DNA from: JAHFLD01 sp964367145
GTDB lineage: Bacteria > Patescibacteriota > Minisyncoccia > UBA6257 > 1-14-0-10-40-38
DNA: 38,582 nucleotides
Direction: 5' to 3'
Assembly: GCA_964367145.1 (NCBI GenBank)
Contig: CAYIWJ010000006.1
Location: forward strand, 1 to 38,582
Below, piece by piece: positions 14,689 through 21,077 of the stretch; position 1 is the first letter of the stretch; the number at the start of each line of letters is the position of its first letter. The position numbers and the translations under genes are program-made. The notes beneath the pieces were generated by a model, which made no database searches, was not told the origin of the DNA, and worked only from the letters and a program-made list of their open reading frames with translations.

Positions 14689-15811
14689 AGCGTTCGATTA
14701 TTTCCAGAGTTTTTTTTGCGGTGATTTGCCAGCGGAAGCGGGAGCTGTTTTTGAATCCGGCGGCGATCAGTCTGGTTCGCAGGGTTTTGTCGATATTAAT
14801 TTGGTTGATCGCCGAGGCAACGGTCATTGGATCCCACGGGTTGGCATAGCTGGCGCTGGATTTGAGTATCTCGGGAAGCGAGGCGCGATCGCTTACCACG
14901 ACCGGCGTGCCACAGGCTTGGGCTTCGAGAGGCGGAAAACCGAATCCTTCAAAAAATGACGGGTAGACAAAGACCTCTGCTCCAGTATACAGGATTTTTT
15001 TGTCGCTCTCCGCGACCTCTCCCCAGAAGATGATGTCTTGAAGATGGGGCGAGCGCTTAGCCTCGGTTAGGATGTCTTGATAGAGCCAGCCTTTTTTGCC
15101 CGCTAAAACTAGGCGATGTTTCTTGTACTCCGGTTTCTTTTTGAGAAGATTAAAGGCTCGGATTATGGCTGGAATGTTTTTTCGCGGTTCGAGTGTGCCG
15201 AGGTAGAGAATGTAGGGATAGTTAATTAATTTTGGTTTAGGTCTTATTGAATTGAACGCGTCTTCCGATTTTTGCAGACTTGGGTTAACTCCGGAATAAA
15301 TAGTGGTAATTTTTTCGGCGGGAATTTTTAGATATTGAATTAAGTCTTCGCGGGTGTATTCGGAGACGGCGATGATGTGTTTTGCTTCGCGCGCTTGTTT
15401 TTCCCACCGCTGAAAGCGATGCCAGATTTTTTGGCGCCAAGAAAAAAAATCAGGATAATGAGCAAAGGAGATGTCGTGGAAGGTGATGATTCGGGGAGTT
15501 TTACCGGAGGCGACAAAGTTAAAGTGCGGACTAAAAATAACATCGGCCGAGGTTTTTAGTCCCAGTTTTGGCTGGTTTATAAGACCCATGCTTAGGTTGA
15601 GGATCCGATTGGGGATGCGCCAATTAACTACCCGATCCGCGTAGGGGAGCAGAGTTTCGGGCAGGGCTTTTTTGCGTCCGCTGTTGTAGAACAAGAGATA
15701 TTCGTTTTTGCGATCCAGGGTCAGGAGATTTAGGGTAATGGCTTGAACATATTCACCGATGCCAGAATTGACCTCTGGGTTAAGAGAGCGAATGTCAATC
15801 AAAATTCTCAT
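14669..15811 (-). CDS. family 4 glycosyltransferase
   Basis: A 380-residue GT-B fold enzyme. The donor-binding motif EGFGFPPLEAQACGTPVVVSDRASLPEIL is typical of GT4, with the paired glutamates that bind the nucleotide sugar. Other family features are SGIGEYVQAI near the N-terminus, HDISFAHYPDFF, VSEYTREDLIQYL and LYLGTLEPRKNI. The closest style is mannosyl- or rhamnosyl-type transferases. It acts on the cytoplasmic face, probably building surface glycans with the coupled DUF4012 protein. It diverges from rplS with 66 bp between starts. Sugar specificity cannot be told from sequence. Confidence 0.93.
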   Translation of the reverse strand: MRILIDIRSLNPEVNSGIGEYVQAITLNLLTLDRKNEYLLFYNSGRKKALPETLLPYADRVVNWRIPNRILNLSMGLINQPKLGLKTSADVIFSPHFNFVASGKTPRIITFHDISFAHYPDFFSWRQKIWHRFQRWEKQAREAKHIIAVSEYTREDLIQYLKIPAEKITTIYSGVNPSLQKSEDAFNSIRPKPKLINYPYILYLGTLEPRKNIPAIIRAFNLLKKKPEYKKHRLVLAGKKGWLYQDILTEAKRSPHLQDIIFWGEVAESDKKILYTGAEVFVYPSFFEGFGFPPLEAQACGTPVVVSDRASLPEILKSSASYANPWDPMTVASAINQINIDKTLRTRLIAAGFKNSSRFRWQITAKKTLEIIERYAPHHQ

Positions 15812-15839
15812 GTCTTTACGCTATCATCCTCCGCTTTTC

Positions 15840-15868
15840 TTGCCAATTTTAGGTAACGGGTGTAGTAT
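15840..15868 (+). promoter_or_regulatory. rplS promoter, near-leaderless
   Basis: TTGCCA (15840-15845), 17-nt spacer, TAGTAT (15863-15868), then 9 nt to the ATG, the same geometry as for rpmG. Confidence 0.6.
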
Positions 15869-15877
15869 CAAGCTCTT

Positions 15878-16198
15878 ATGATTGATGCTCAAATTTTGCC
15901 AAAAATTAAGCCCGGGGCAATGATTCGCGTTTTGGAGAAGGTAAAAGAAGGAGATAAAGAGCGTATAGCTCGTTTTGAAGGCGTGGTTTTGGCCCGCAAA
16001 CATGGTTCGGAAGCTGGCGCGACTTTTACGGTGCGTGGTACGGTGGCGGAGATTGGCGTGGAAAAAGTTTATCCGATCCATTCGCCGGTTATTGATAACG
16101 TGCAGGTTATGAGTTCGCCGAAAAAGGTGCATCGTTCCAAGTTGTATTACATTCGCGACATTTCTCGCAAACGTCTTCGCCAAAAGTTGGGGTTGTAG
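15878..16198 (+). CDS. rplS: 50S ribosomal protein L19
   Basis: A 106-residue protein with the L19 signature: PKIKPGAMIRVLEKVKEGDKERIARFEGVVLARKHG, then TFTVRGTVAEIGVEKVYPIHSPVIDNVQV and the basic C-terminus SKLYYIRDISRKRLRQKLGL. L19 lies at the 30S-50S interface. Length is normal. The usual trmD-rimM-rpsP neighbours are absent; instead a LAGLIDADG gene and tRNA-Leu follow. There is no Shine-Dalgarno and the promoter lies 9 nt upstream. Confidence 0.97.
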   Translation: MIDAQILPKIKPGAMIRVLEKVKEGDKERIARFEGVVLARKHGSEAGATFTVRGTVAEIGVEKVYPIHSPVIDNVQVMSSPKKVHRSKLYYIRDISRKRLRQKLGL

Positions 16199-16350
16199 AT
16201 TTGGCGTTGAGTTTTTTAGCATTTGTTCATTTTGCTAGACGCTACTACCTTGAGCGAAATATGAGCGTGGGATAAAATGAATTGATTGGTTCCGGGTAAT
16301 GTTTTGGGGTGTGTTCAGGTGTTTTTTTTAAGACAGGGATCTTTGTATTC

Positions 16351-17004
16351 ATGGCTAAACCCAAGCATAAGGTGCGAATTGATTGGTCGCCGGATTTTGC
16401 TTATGCCATAGGTCTTTTGGCAACCGACGGAAATTTATCGCCGAATGGTAGGCAATTCGATTTTACTTCCTCGGATATTGAACAGCTTGAAAATTTTAAG
16501 CGTTGTTTGGGAATTACTAATAAAATTGGTTATAAAAAGTCTGGTGACGGAAAAAGAATTTCTGGTCGAATCCAGTTTGGTGATGTTAGATTTTATGCCT
16601 TTTTATCGGATATTGGTTTAATGCCAAATAAGTCAAAGCGTCTTCGTGAAATAAAAATTCCCAATGCTCTATTTTTTGATTTTCTGCGAGGTTGCTTTGA
16701 TGGCGACGGGTCTTTTCATTCTTATTGGGATAAGCGGTGGAAATCGAGTTTTATGTTCTATGTTAGTTTTGTTTCAGCTAGTAAGACACACATCGATTGG
16801 CTTCAAAGGAAAATATTTTCATTTCTAAAAATATCTGGGCATGTTACGAAGTCAATTAATAGCTCTGCCTATCAACTCAAATATGCCAAGGCAGATTCGT
16901 TGAAGCTTTTACCTAGGATTTATTATCAGAGGGGAATAATGCGTCTTTCAAGAAAATATTTGAAAATTAAGCGTTGTTTGGCTACACTTGGTTTGTCGCT
17001 GTGA
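16351..17004 (+). CDS. LAGLIDADG-type homing endonuclease, free-standing
   Basis: A 217-residue protein with two LAGLIDADG motifs, FAYAIGLLATDGNL (about residues 16-29) and FFDFLRGCFDGDGS (about 108-121), each ending in the acidic residue that binds metal, so a pseudo-symmetric monomeric endonuclease is expected. The ATG at 16351 is preferred to an upstream GTG at 16309 because similarity begins there. The gene is AT-rich and is not inside an intron: it lies between rplS and tRNA-Leu(GAG), which starts 53 bp after its stop and is uninterrupted. It parallels the HTH/LAGLIDADG gene upstream of tRNA-Thr(GGU). It may target the tRNA-Leu locus, or be a relic of a lost tRNA intron. Confidence 0.87.
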   Translation: MAKPKHKVRIDWSPDFAYAIGLLATDGNLSPNGRQFDFTSSDIEQLENFKRCLGITNKIGYKKSGDGKRISGRIQFGDVRFYAFLSDIGLMPNKSKRLREIKIPNALFFDFLRGCFDGDGSFHSYWDKRWKSSFMFYVSFVSASKTHIDWLQRKIFSFLKISGHVTKSINSSAYQLKYAKADSLKLLPRIYYQRGIMRLSRKYLKIKRCLATLGLSL

Positions 17005-17056
17005 GCGTCTAAGATTGCGACGAACGAGCCGGTTGATATTTAGAGTGATTGTTTTA

Positions 17057-17137
17057 GCCCGGGTGGTGAAATGGCATACACGCAGCCTTGAGGTGGCTGT
17101 GCCGAAAGGCGTGCAGGTTCAACTCCTGTCCCGGGCA
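17057..17137 (+). tRNA. tRNA-Leu(GAG)
   Basis: Class II tRNA. Acceptor GCCCGGG/CCCGGGC, anticodon stem CAGCC/GGCTG with loop TTGAGGT (anticodon GAG), variable arm TGCCGAAAGGCG, T stem GCAGG/CCTGT with a terminal G-T pair. CCA is not encoded. Downstream at 17166-17183 is a TTCGTCTCGCTTCGCTTG stretch similar to a motif in the inserts beside other tRNAs. Confidence 0.92.
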
Positions 17138-17216
17138 CAAGTTGGGAATTTGCAAGTTTTCAAGGTTCGTCTCGCTTCGCTTGGCGGTTAGAATTTATCC
17201 TTTTTAGGATGCGAAA

Positions 17217-17239
17217 CGGCAGAAGTGCCGATTTTTTTG
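17217..17239 (+). terminator. terminator after tRNA-Leu(GAG)
   Basis: CGGCA/TGCCG stem with GAAG loop followed by ATTTTTTTG. The stem is short (5 bp) but GC-rich. Confidence 0.7.
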
Positions 17240-17245
17240 TTGTCA

Positions 17246-17273
17246 TTGACTTTTATATAGTTTCGTGTATTTT
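17246..17273 (+). promoter_or_regulatory. promoter of Cys/His-rich orphan gene
   Basis: TTGACT (17246-17251), 16-nt spacer, TATTTT (17268-17273), giving a leader of about 40 nt before the Shine-Dalgarno-led start at 17319. Confidence 0.6.
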
Positions 17274-17318
17274 AGTAATCGGCACCTAAGAAAATGGTGG
17301 CCAGAAAGGAGGATTGTT

Positions 17319-17627
17319 ATGGTTCATAGCAATCCTGTAGACCAGAAGTGTTCCCACGGTCAGTGTCGTCATGGCAGGTGCCATGGCCACGGGCCGGAGT
17401 GGGAAAATCTCGGTGAGAAGTGGCGCGAGTCAAATCCAGGAATCTTCGGCCAGAAGACTTTCTGGCTCATTCGCTGTTGCGGTGCACCGATGGCGCGGAT
17501 GAAGGAAGGGCGGACGAGGCAGTGTAAGAAGTGCGGGCGAATGGAAGATAGCGTCACGCGCTACCATCTCGCACTCTGCCGCTGCTGTGGCCGTACCATC
17601 GACGTGACACCGGACGATTACGACTAG
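17319..17627 (+). CDS. Cys/His-rich putative zinc-binding orphan protein, 102 aa
   Basis: Start set by AAAGGAGG (17305-17312) six bases before the ATG. The N-terminus has CSHGQCRHGRCHGHG, then a CC pair, CKKC and CRCC. In all there are 10 cysteines and several histidines, enough for two or more zinc sites. It is rich in Arg and Gly with an acidic end (DVTPDDYD). No family is recognised; a nucleic-acid-binding or metal-storing role is possible. It has its own promoter and strong terminator, and a GC content above the neighbouring LAGLIDADG gene. Confidence 0.7.
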   Translation: MVHSNPVDQKCSHGQCRHGRCHGHGPEWENLGEKWRESNPGIFGQKTFWLIRCCGAPMARMKEGRTRQCKKCGRMEDSVTRYHLALCRCCGRTIDVTPDDYD

Positions 17628-17640
17628 GGGTTGTTCAACT

Positions 17641-17675
17641 GGGGTTGTGGGAGAAATCTCACAACCCCTTTTTTT
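17641..17675 (+). terminator. terminator of 102-aa orphan gene
   Basis: Perfect 9-bp stem GGGGTTGTG / CACAACCCC followed by seven T. Confidence 0.92.
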
Positions 17676-17765
17676 ATGTGGCGTGCTAGAATTCGGTGGT
17701 GTTGGAGTTTCTGATAACCGATAGAATGCCGGTGTTAAAAAAAGCACTTTAAAAGGAGTTTGGAT

Positions 17766-18053
17766 ATGAGCTTAGTTCTTAGCGATGCGAAGACAAAGCC
17801 CGCTAATCTTGAAGTTAAAACTGGTTATATTTCGAAGGGTGGCGTGCATTTTGGTGACTACGAGGTGAGTATGGAGGATTTTTTGGCAGCTGTTGAATAT
17901 GTGTTGACCAACATGAATCTTGAGCCCGACGATCCTCGATCGCAATTTGTGAGATGTGTCAGGTCAATGGTTGAAGTTTGTGGTTGGGGTGGGGAAGGGA
18001 GGCGCTTGCAGGCTTCAGTGCCAGTTGCTTACCCGAAGAACTTATCCCAGTAG
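17766..18053 (+). CDS. uncharacterised orphan protein, 95 aa
   Basis: Begins MSLVLSDAKTKPANLEVKTG. AAGGAG (17753-17758) lies 7 nt upstream of the ATG, so this start is preferred to a TTG two codons earlier. Soluble and mildly acidic; the middle, VSMEDFLAAVEYVLTNMNLEPDDPRSQFVRCV, looks helical. No membrane segment or recognised motif. A TAGAAT box lies at 17722-17727 and a terminator follows the stop, so the gene is another single-gene cassette. Function unknown. Confidence 0.7.
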   Translation: MSLVLSDAKTKPANLEVKTGYISKGGVHFGDYEVSMEDFLAAVEYVLTNMNLEPDDPRSQFVRCVRSMVEVCGWGGEGRRLQASVPVAYPKNLSQ

Positions 18054-18078
18054 ATTTTCAAATAGTGGTTAGTTTTCG

Positions 18079-18114
18079 AGAGTCGTCCAGTTTTTAACGA
18101 GACGGCTCTTTTTA
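18079..18114 (+). terminator. terminator of 95-aa orphan gene
   Basis: AGAGTCGTC / GACGGCTCT stem (one G-T pair), 13-nt loop, then TTTTTA. Confidence 0.8.
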
Positions 18115-18128
18115 TAGATAAATTATCG

Positions 18129-18159
18129 TAAAAAAATCGCCCCGATTGAAGTCGGGGCG
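18129..18159 (-). terminator. terminator of minus-strand orphan gene
   Basis: CGCCCCGA / TCGGGGCG stem with 6-nt loop; read on the minus strand it is followed by A and a run of T. It lies just after the stop of the gene at 18168-18770. Confidence 0.9.
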
Positions 18160-18167
18160 TTGACGAA

Positions 18168-18770
18168 CTAGGCGGCCATCAGGAGCCAGCCGTTTCTATT
18201 CTTCAGGAGGGGCATGTATTCCATGGCGAGATCGGCGAGGGGGGAGAGATGTTGCGTTCGGTCATGGCGTTCCAGCAGGTAGAAGGCGAAGAGGTAGAAG
18301 AGGATTCCGTGCAGATTGACGTGGGCGGTGGAGCGGATGAGCGTATTCCAATCGGTGGCGATTTTGCCGGCGATTCCCTTGGTGCAGTCGGTTCCGATGA
18401 CTCCGTGAAGTTTTCCCGTCAGCATCAGACGCGTCGCGGTATTGAGTGCTTTGATCTCGGCGAAGTGATTGCGGGCTAAGGCATCCACGAGTGGTACGGC
18501 TTCCATGTCAAGAATCATTTTCGGCTTGGCGTGCTGGCGCGAGATAAGGACGACCTCGGTGGTTTCGCATCCGATCGCTTGGCAAATAATTCTGGCCGTT
18601 GCTCCCTTGTTGCATTCTCCGGCATCCCGCAGGGGATATGCTGTGTGTTCCGGCTGGCTGATTCTCTCGAGTTGGTTCAAAATCGGCACGATCTCGTTTC
18701 GGAAGGTTATCGGTGTTATTCGACCTTCCAGGAACTCTCGCAGTTGTCCGACAGCCGATCGTTCACTCAT
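18168..18770 (-). CDS. uncharacterised orphan protein, 200 aa
   Basis: I do not recognise a family. The start at 18770 is preferred because AGGAG lies 11 nt upstream; a longer frame adds 13 residues but would run over that site. The protein begins MSERSAVGQLREFLEGRITPITFR and is mostly helical. Its centre has CNKGATARIICQAIGCETTEVVLISRQ, reminiscent of a nucleotide- or Cys-dependent core but unproven, and near the C-terminus is a moderately hydrophobic stretch, VNLHGILFYLFAFYLLERH, that may be buried or membrane-associated. It has a strong promoter, a long leader with a hairpin and boxA-like motif, and its own terminator. Its G+C content looks higher than that of adjacent genes. Confidence 0.72.
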   Translation of the reverse strand: MSERSAVGQLREFLEGRITPITFRNEIVPILNQLERISQPEHTAYPLRDAGECNKGATARIICQAIGCETTEVVLISRQHAKPKMILDMEAVPLVDALARNHFAEIKALNTATRLMLTGKLHGVIGTDCTKGIAGKIATDWNTLIRSTAHVNLHGILFYLFAFYLLERHDRTQHLSPLADLAMEYMPLLKNRNGWLLMAA

Positions 18771-18801
18771 GAGTTTCTGATCTCCTGTAGAAGCGAGCCA
18801 A

Positions 18802-18885
18802 GTTGTCAAAGAACCGTTTTGAACGAAAATGAGCCTTTCGCAAAGCTCATTTTTATGAGTCTACTGATTTTAGTCGGGAAGTCAA
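18802..18885 (-). promoter_or_regulatory. promoter, leader hairpin and boxA-like motif of 200-aa orphan gene
   Basis: On the minus strand: TTGACT (18880-18885), 16-nt spacer, TAGACT (18858-18863). The leader then has a 9-bp hairpin AAAATGAGC/GCTCATTTT (18826-18853), terminator-like when read on the plus strand, and GTTCTTTGACAAC (18802-18814), a close match to boxA. The layout of promoter, hairpin, boxA, ribosome site recalls an antitermination leader. Confidence 0.6.
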
Positions 18886-18898
18886 TCTGATCGGCTTG

Positions 18899-19114
18899 CT
18901 AGCGAGTTTCTTGAATGATGCGGTTAACAATTTCGGCCAGTAATTGGTTTTCTGGATTTTTAAAATCTTCCGGTTTAAAAAGTTCTGCCGTGGTCGCGGT
19001 TTGCGGTTTATCGGCTTTGGTTGGTAAAGAGCCGGTGCGGCCAAAAAGAAGACCGATCAGCGCGGCTAGACTGATAACCAGAATGGCGGTTTTGCCGGAG
19101 ATATTTTTGGGCAT
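18899..19114 (-). CDS. small membrane-anchored protein, 71 aa
   Basis: One N-terminal membrane segment (about residues 9-25, AILVISLAALIGLLFG) and a short hydrophilic tail predicted outside. Its ATG overlaps the stop of the upstream gene (TAATG), so it is translationally coupled to the 201-aa protein. No family recognised; probably works with its partner at the membrane. Confidence 0.7.
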   Translation of the reverse strand: MPKNISGKTAILVISLAALIGLLFGRTGSLPTKADKPQTATTAELFKPEDFKNPENQLLAEIVNRIIQETR

Positions 19115-19719
19115 TAGTTTTTAACCGGAATCCAGTTGATATTTTCGGCCACCTTTTGAATATTTTTGAGCTTGAAAAATTTTCCATCCGGAAGCGTGAC
19201 TTCCGCTTTTTGAATGATGCCATTCATATCGTGTTCAACGGCATAGGAGATCGTTTTGGATTCGTCATCACCCTTTTTTTCTACGGCGATGGCAGTTCCT
19301 TCTTCTCGAGTATGGCATTGTTTGATTTCGCTGGGTTCAAGCGAGGCTTCTTTTTCGACGCTTAACGTTTGGGTGATTAAGAGACATTTGTTGGCGTCTT
19401 CGACGGTGGAAAAACCGGCAGAACGATAGATGTTATTTTCCATCAAAAGAATTGTTAAGCGACTGCCGTAAACTTCATCGGTTCCGATTGGGAAAAGTCT
19501 GGCGGTGCCAAAAATTATTTCGCGATCAAGAGTTGATTCGCGGCAGGCTTTGGTGTTCGGATCGGTCTCGCAGAAATTGGCTCGAGCGGCTTTTTCGATG
19601 ATTGCCTTGTGGACGGTTTCTTTGGTCAAAGTTACGCCAGAGGCCTGGTGTATGAGTAATACGGGTATGACTGCCAAGATGGCGGCAAGGCCTCCGACTA
19701 AGAGGAGTTTTCTTTGCAT
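19114..19719 (-). CDS. exported or membrane-anchored protein, 201 aa
   Basis: The ATG at 19719 is chosen because TACAAT ends 8 nt upstream. The N-terminus MQRKLLLVGGLAAILAVIPVLL is a signal anchor or signal peptide. The rest is extracytoplasmic, with four cysteines (CETDPNTKAC, and C in ANKCLL and IKQCHT) that could form disulfides. The C-terminus, VTLPDGKFFKLKNIQKVAENINWIPVKN, looks like beta structure. No known family. It forms a coupled pair with the next gene. Confidence 0.75.
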   Translation of the reverse strand: MQRKLLLVGGLAAILAVIPVLLIHQASGVTLTKETVHKAIIEKAARANFCETDPNTKACRESTLDREIIFGTARLFPIGTDEVYGSRLTILLMENNIYRSAGFSTVEDANKCLLITQTLSVEKEASLEPSEIKQCHTREEGTAIAVEKKGDDESKTISYAVEHDMNGIIQKAEVTLPDGKFFKLKNIQKVAENINWIPVKN

Positions 19720-19727
19720 AGGCAGGC

Positions 19728-19755
19728 ATTGTATGCCCCATGGAGCCGTTGTCAA
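19728..19755 (-). promoter_or_regulatory. leaderless promoter of exported-protein pair
   Basis: Minus strand: consensus TTGACA (19750-19755), 16-nt spacer, TACAAT (19728-19733), then 8 nt to the ATG at 19719. Confidence 0.7.
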
Positions 19756-19781
19756 CCGCTGGAAGTTTTTGGCGTGGCGAG

Positions 19782-20474
19782 CTAAGGATTGATTGTATTG
19801 ATTTCGTAGTCTCTAAAAAGACGGGGAAGCATCATCGGCGGGCGCCATTCTTTTTTGAGTCGCGAGAGATTGGCGTGAGTTTGATATTTGCCGCCATGGT
19901 GATAATCGTGATCAAGCACCGGCTCTACTTCAAAGAAGGCGATTTGAGCGATGCGACGACCGACGATGAGTGGGATTTGGTAGTAACGACTGTTATTAGT
20001 GATTTCCATAGTCCAGCGATTGATGTAGCCGACATCGCCCCAGCCGGCGCACTTACAGACTTCCAAAAAATTGCGTCCCCAACTGGAGCGAGCCTTCATC
20101 ATGGTGGTAATAATACCGTTGCCGCCGCCGATGAATTCTTGAGTGTGGCCGAGAATGGTTTCGCCGGGCGCGATCCAAATCACTTTATCGCTTGGAGAAA
20201 TGCCGTCTTTTAATTCATGGTGGTCGCCGTGGTTGGCGAGCCATTCTTTCATTGGGCGAGCTTTCTCAAATTTTTCGCCCCAAACTCTTTTTACTTCGCG
20301 TTCCGAATAAGGGTTGTAGATAGTATAGCCTTCCTGCGGGCGGGTTTCGCGGTAGTAGTTTTCGCCGAGAGTGACGTCGTAACTGACCGTTCCCAGATTT
20401 TTTTGGTTGAACGGCGTGATGACTATGTTGCCTTTTTTAAAATGACGTAGGATTGCAGTGTTGGAAAGTAACAT
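19782..20474 (-). CDS. dcd: dCTP deaminase / dUTPase family protein
   Basis: A 230-residue protein beginning MLLSNTAILRHFKKGNIVI. The conserved core reads MMKARSSWGRNFLEVCKCAGWGDVGYINRWTMEITNNS, followed by IPLIVGRRIAQIAFFEV. These are the RSS, GYI..W.MEI (catalytic Glu) and IAQ motifs of the Dcd/Dut trimeric beta-barrel family. It would supply dUMP for thymidylate synthesis and keep dUTP low. Whether it deaminates dCTP, hydrolyses dUTP or does both cannot be decided by eye. It is longer than E. coli Dcd (193 residues), with an insert around residues 45-95. The ATG at 20474 is chosen because TAGAAT ends 7 nt upstream; a longer open frame would overlap recO. Confidence 0.85.
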   Translation of the reverse strand: MLLSNTAILRHFKKGNIVITPFNQKNLGTVSYDVTLGENYYRETRPQEGYTIYNPYSEREVKRVWGEKFEKARPMKEWLANHGDHHELKDGISPSDKVIWIAPGETILGHTQEFIGGGNGIITTMMKARSSWGRNFLEVCKCAGWGDVGYINRWTMEITNNSRYYQIPLIVGRRIAQIAFFEVEPVLDHDYHHGGKYQTHANLSRLKKEWRPPMMLPRLFRDYEINTINP

Positions 20475-20481
20475 GTTTCGG

Positions 20482-20522
20482 ATTCTACCATGATTTCGCC
20501 GACAGAAGTATTTTGTTAGACT
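20482..20522. promoter_or_regulatory. divergent leaderless promoters of dcd-like gene and recO
   Basis: On the minus strand TAGAAT (20482-20487) lies 7 nt before the dcd-like ATG; on the plus strand TAGACT (20517-20522) lies 6 nt before the recO GTG. The whole 54-bp intergenic space is taken up by the two promoters. Confidence 0.6.
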
Positions 20523-20528
20523 GACGCG

Positions 20529-21059
20529 GTGCAGGAATATACCTTGACCGCTGTCGTACTCGAAAAGGCGCCACTTAAAGAACAGGATGTTGTCTGTGTT
20601 TTGTATACCAAAGAATTCGGAAGAATTCGAGCTACTGCTCATGGGGGGCGACGGATTACCTCAAAATTGGCGGCTCATTTGGAACCGCTCACGGTCTCCC
20701 ATGTTCGTTTGGTTGGTGGTGCCGTAGCCGATAACGGGGGACTTCGTTTTTCGATTGCTGACGCGCTGACCATTCGCAAACTTGATGCGGTTTTCTTTCC
20801 AATCTTACGCTTGGTGGCACAAATGACTCCTTGGCAGGAGGTGGATTTGGATTTATGGCAAGAACTTATGAACGAAGGCCCAATTCCTTCCGGTCGGCGA
20901 TTGCTTTCAATTTTTGGATTTGATACGCAAAACGCTCGCTGTGAGTTTTGTGGTCGGCCAGAGGTCGCTTATTTTGTCTTTGATGGTTTTTTTTATACCT
21001 GCGCCGACTGTCCGCCCCCAGCGCTTCCGGCCAGTGATTATTTTGCGCTTGGCGTCTAA
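20529..21059 (+). CDS. recO: DNA repair protein RecO
   Basis: A 176-residue protein starting at GTG. The N-terminal OB fold reads YTLTAVVLEKAPLKEQDVVCVLYTKEFGRIRATAHGGRR. The C-terminal zinc finger has C138, C141 (CEFC) and C158, C161 (CADC). RecO works with RecF/RecR to load RecA on SSB-coated DNA. It is short compared with about 240 residues in E. coli, because the helical middle and the C-terminus are trimmed. No frameshift is evident, so it looks like a reduced but intact version. It heads a run of closely spaced genes ending with tatD. Confidence 0.88.
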   Translation: MQEYTLTAVVLEKAPLKEQDVVCVLYTKEFGRIRATAHGGRRITSKLAAHLEPLTVSHVRLVGGAVADNGGLRFSIADALTIRKLDAVFFPILRLVAQMTPWQEVDLDLWQELMNEGPIPSGRRLLSIFGFDTQNARCEFCGRPEVAYFVFDGFFYTCADCPPPALPASDYFALGV

Positions 21060-21077
21060 CGCGCTATACTGGATATA

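Noticed and set aside
20475..20642. N-terminal extension of the dcd-like gene
   Set aside because: It would overlap recO and its promoter, and lacks family similarity; a leaderless -10 box fixes the start at 20474.
20529..21059. recO as a truncated pseudogene
   Set aside because: It is short but keeps both the OB fold and the Cys4 zinc finger in one frame with a clean promoter; reduced length fits a small genome.
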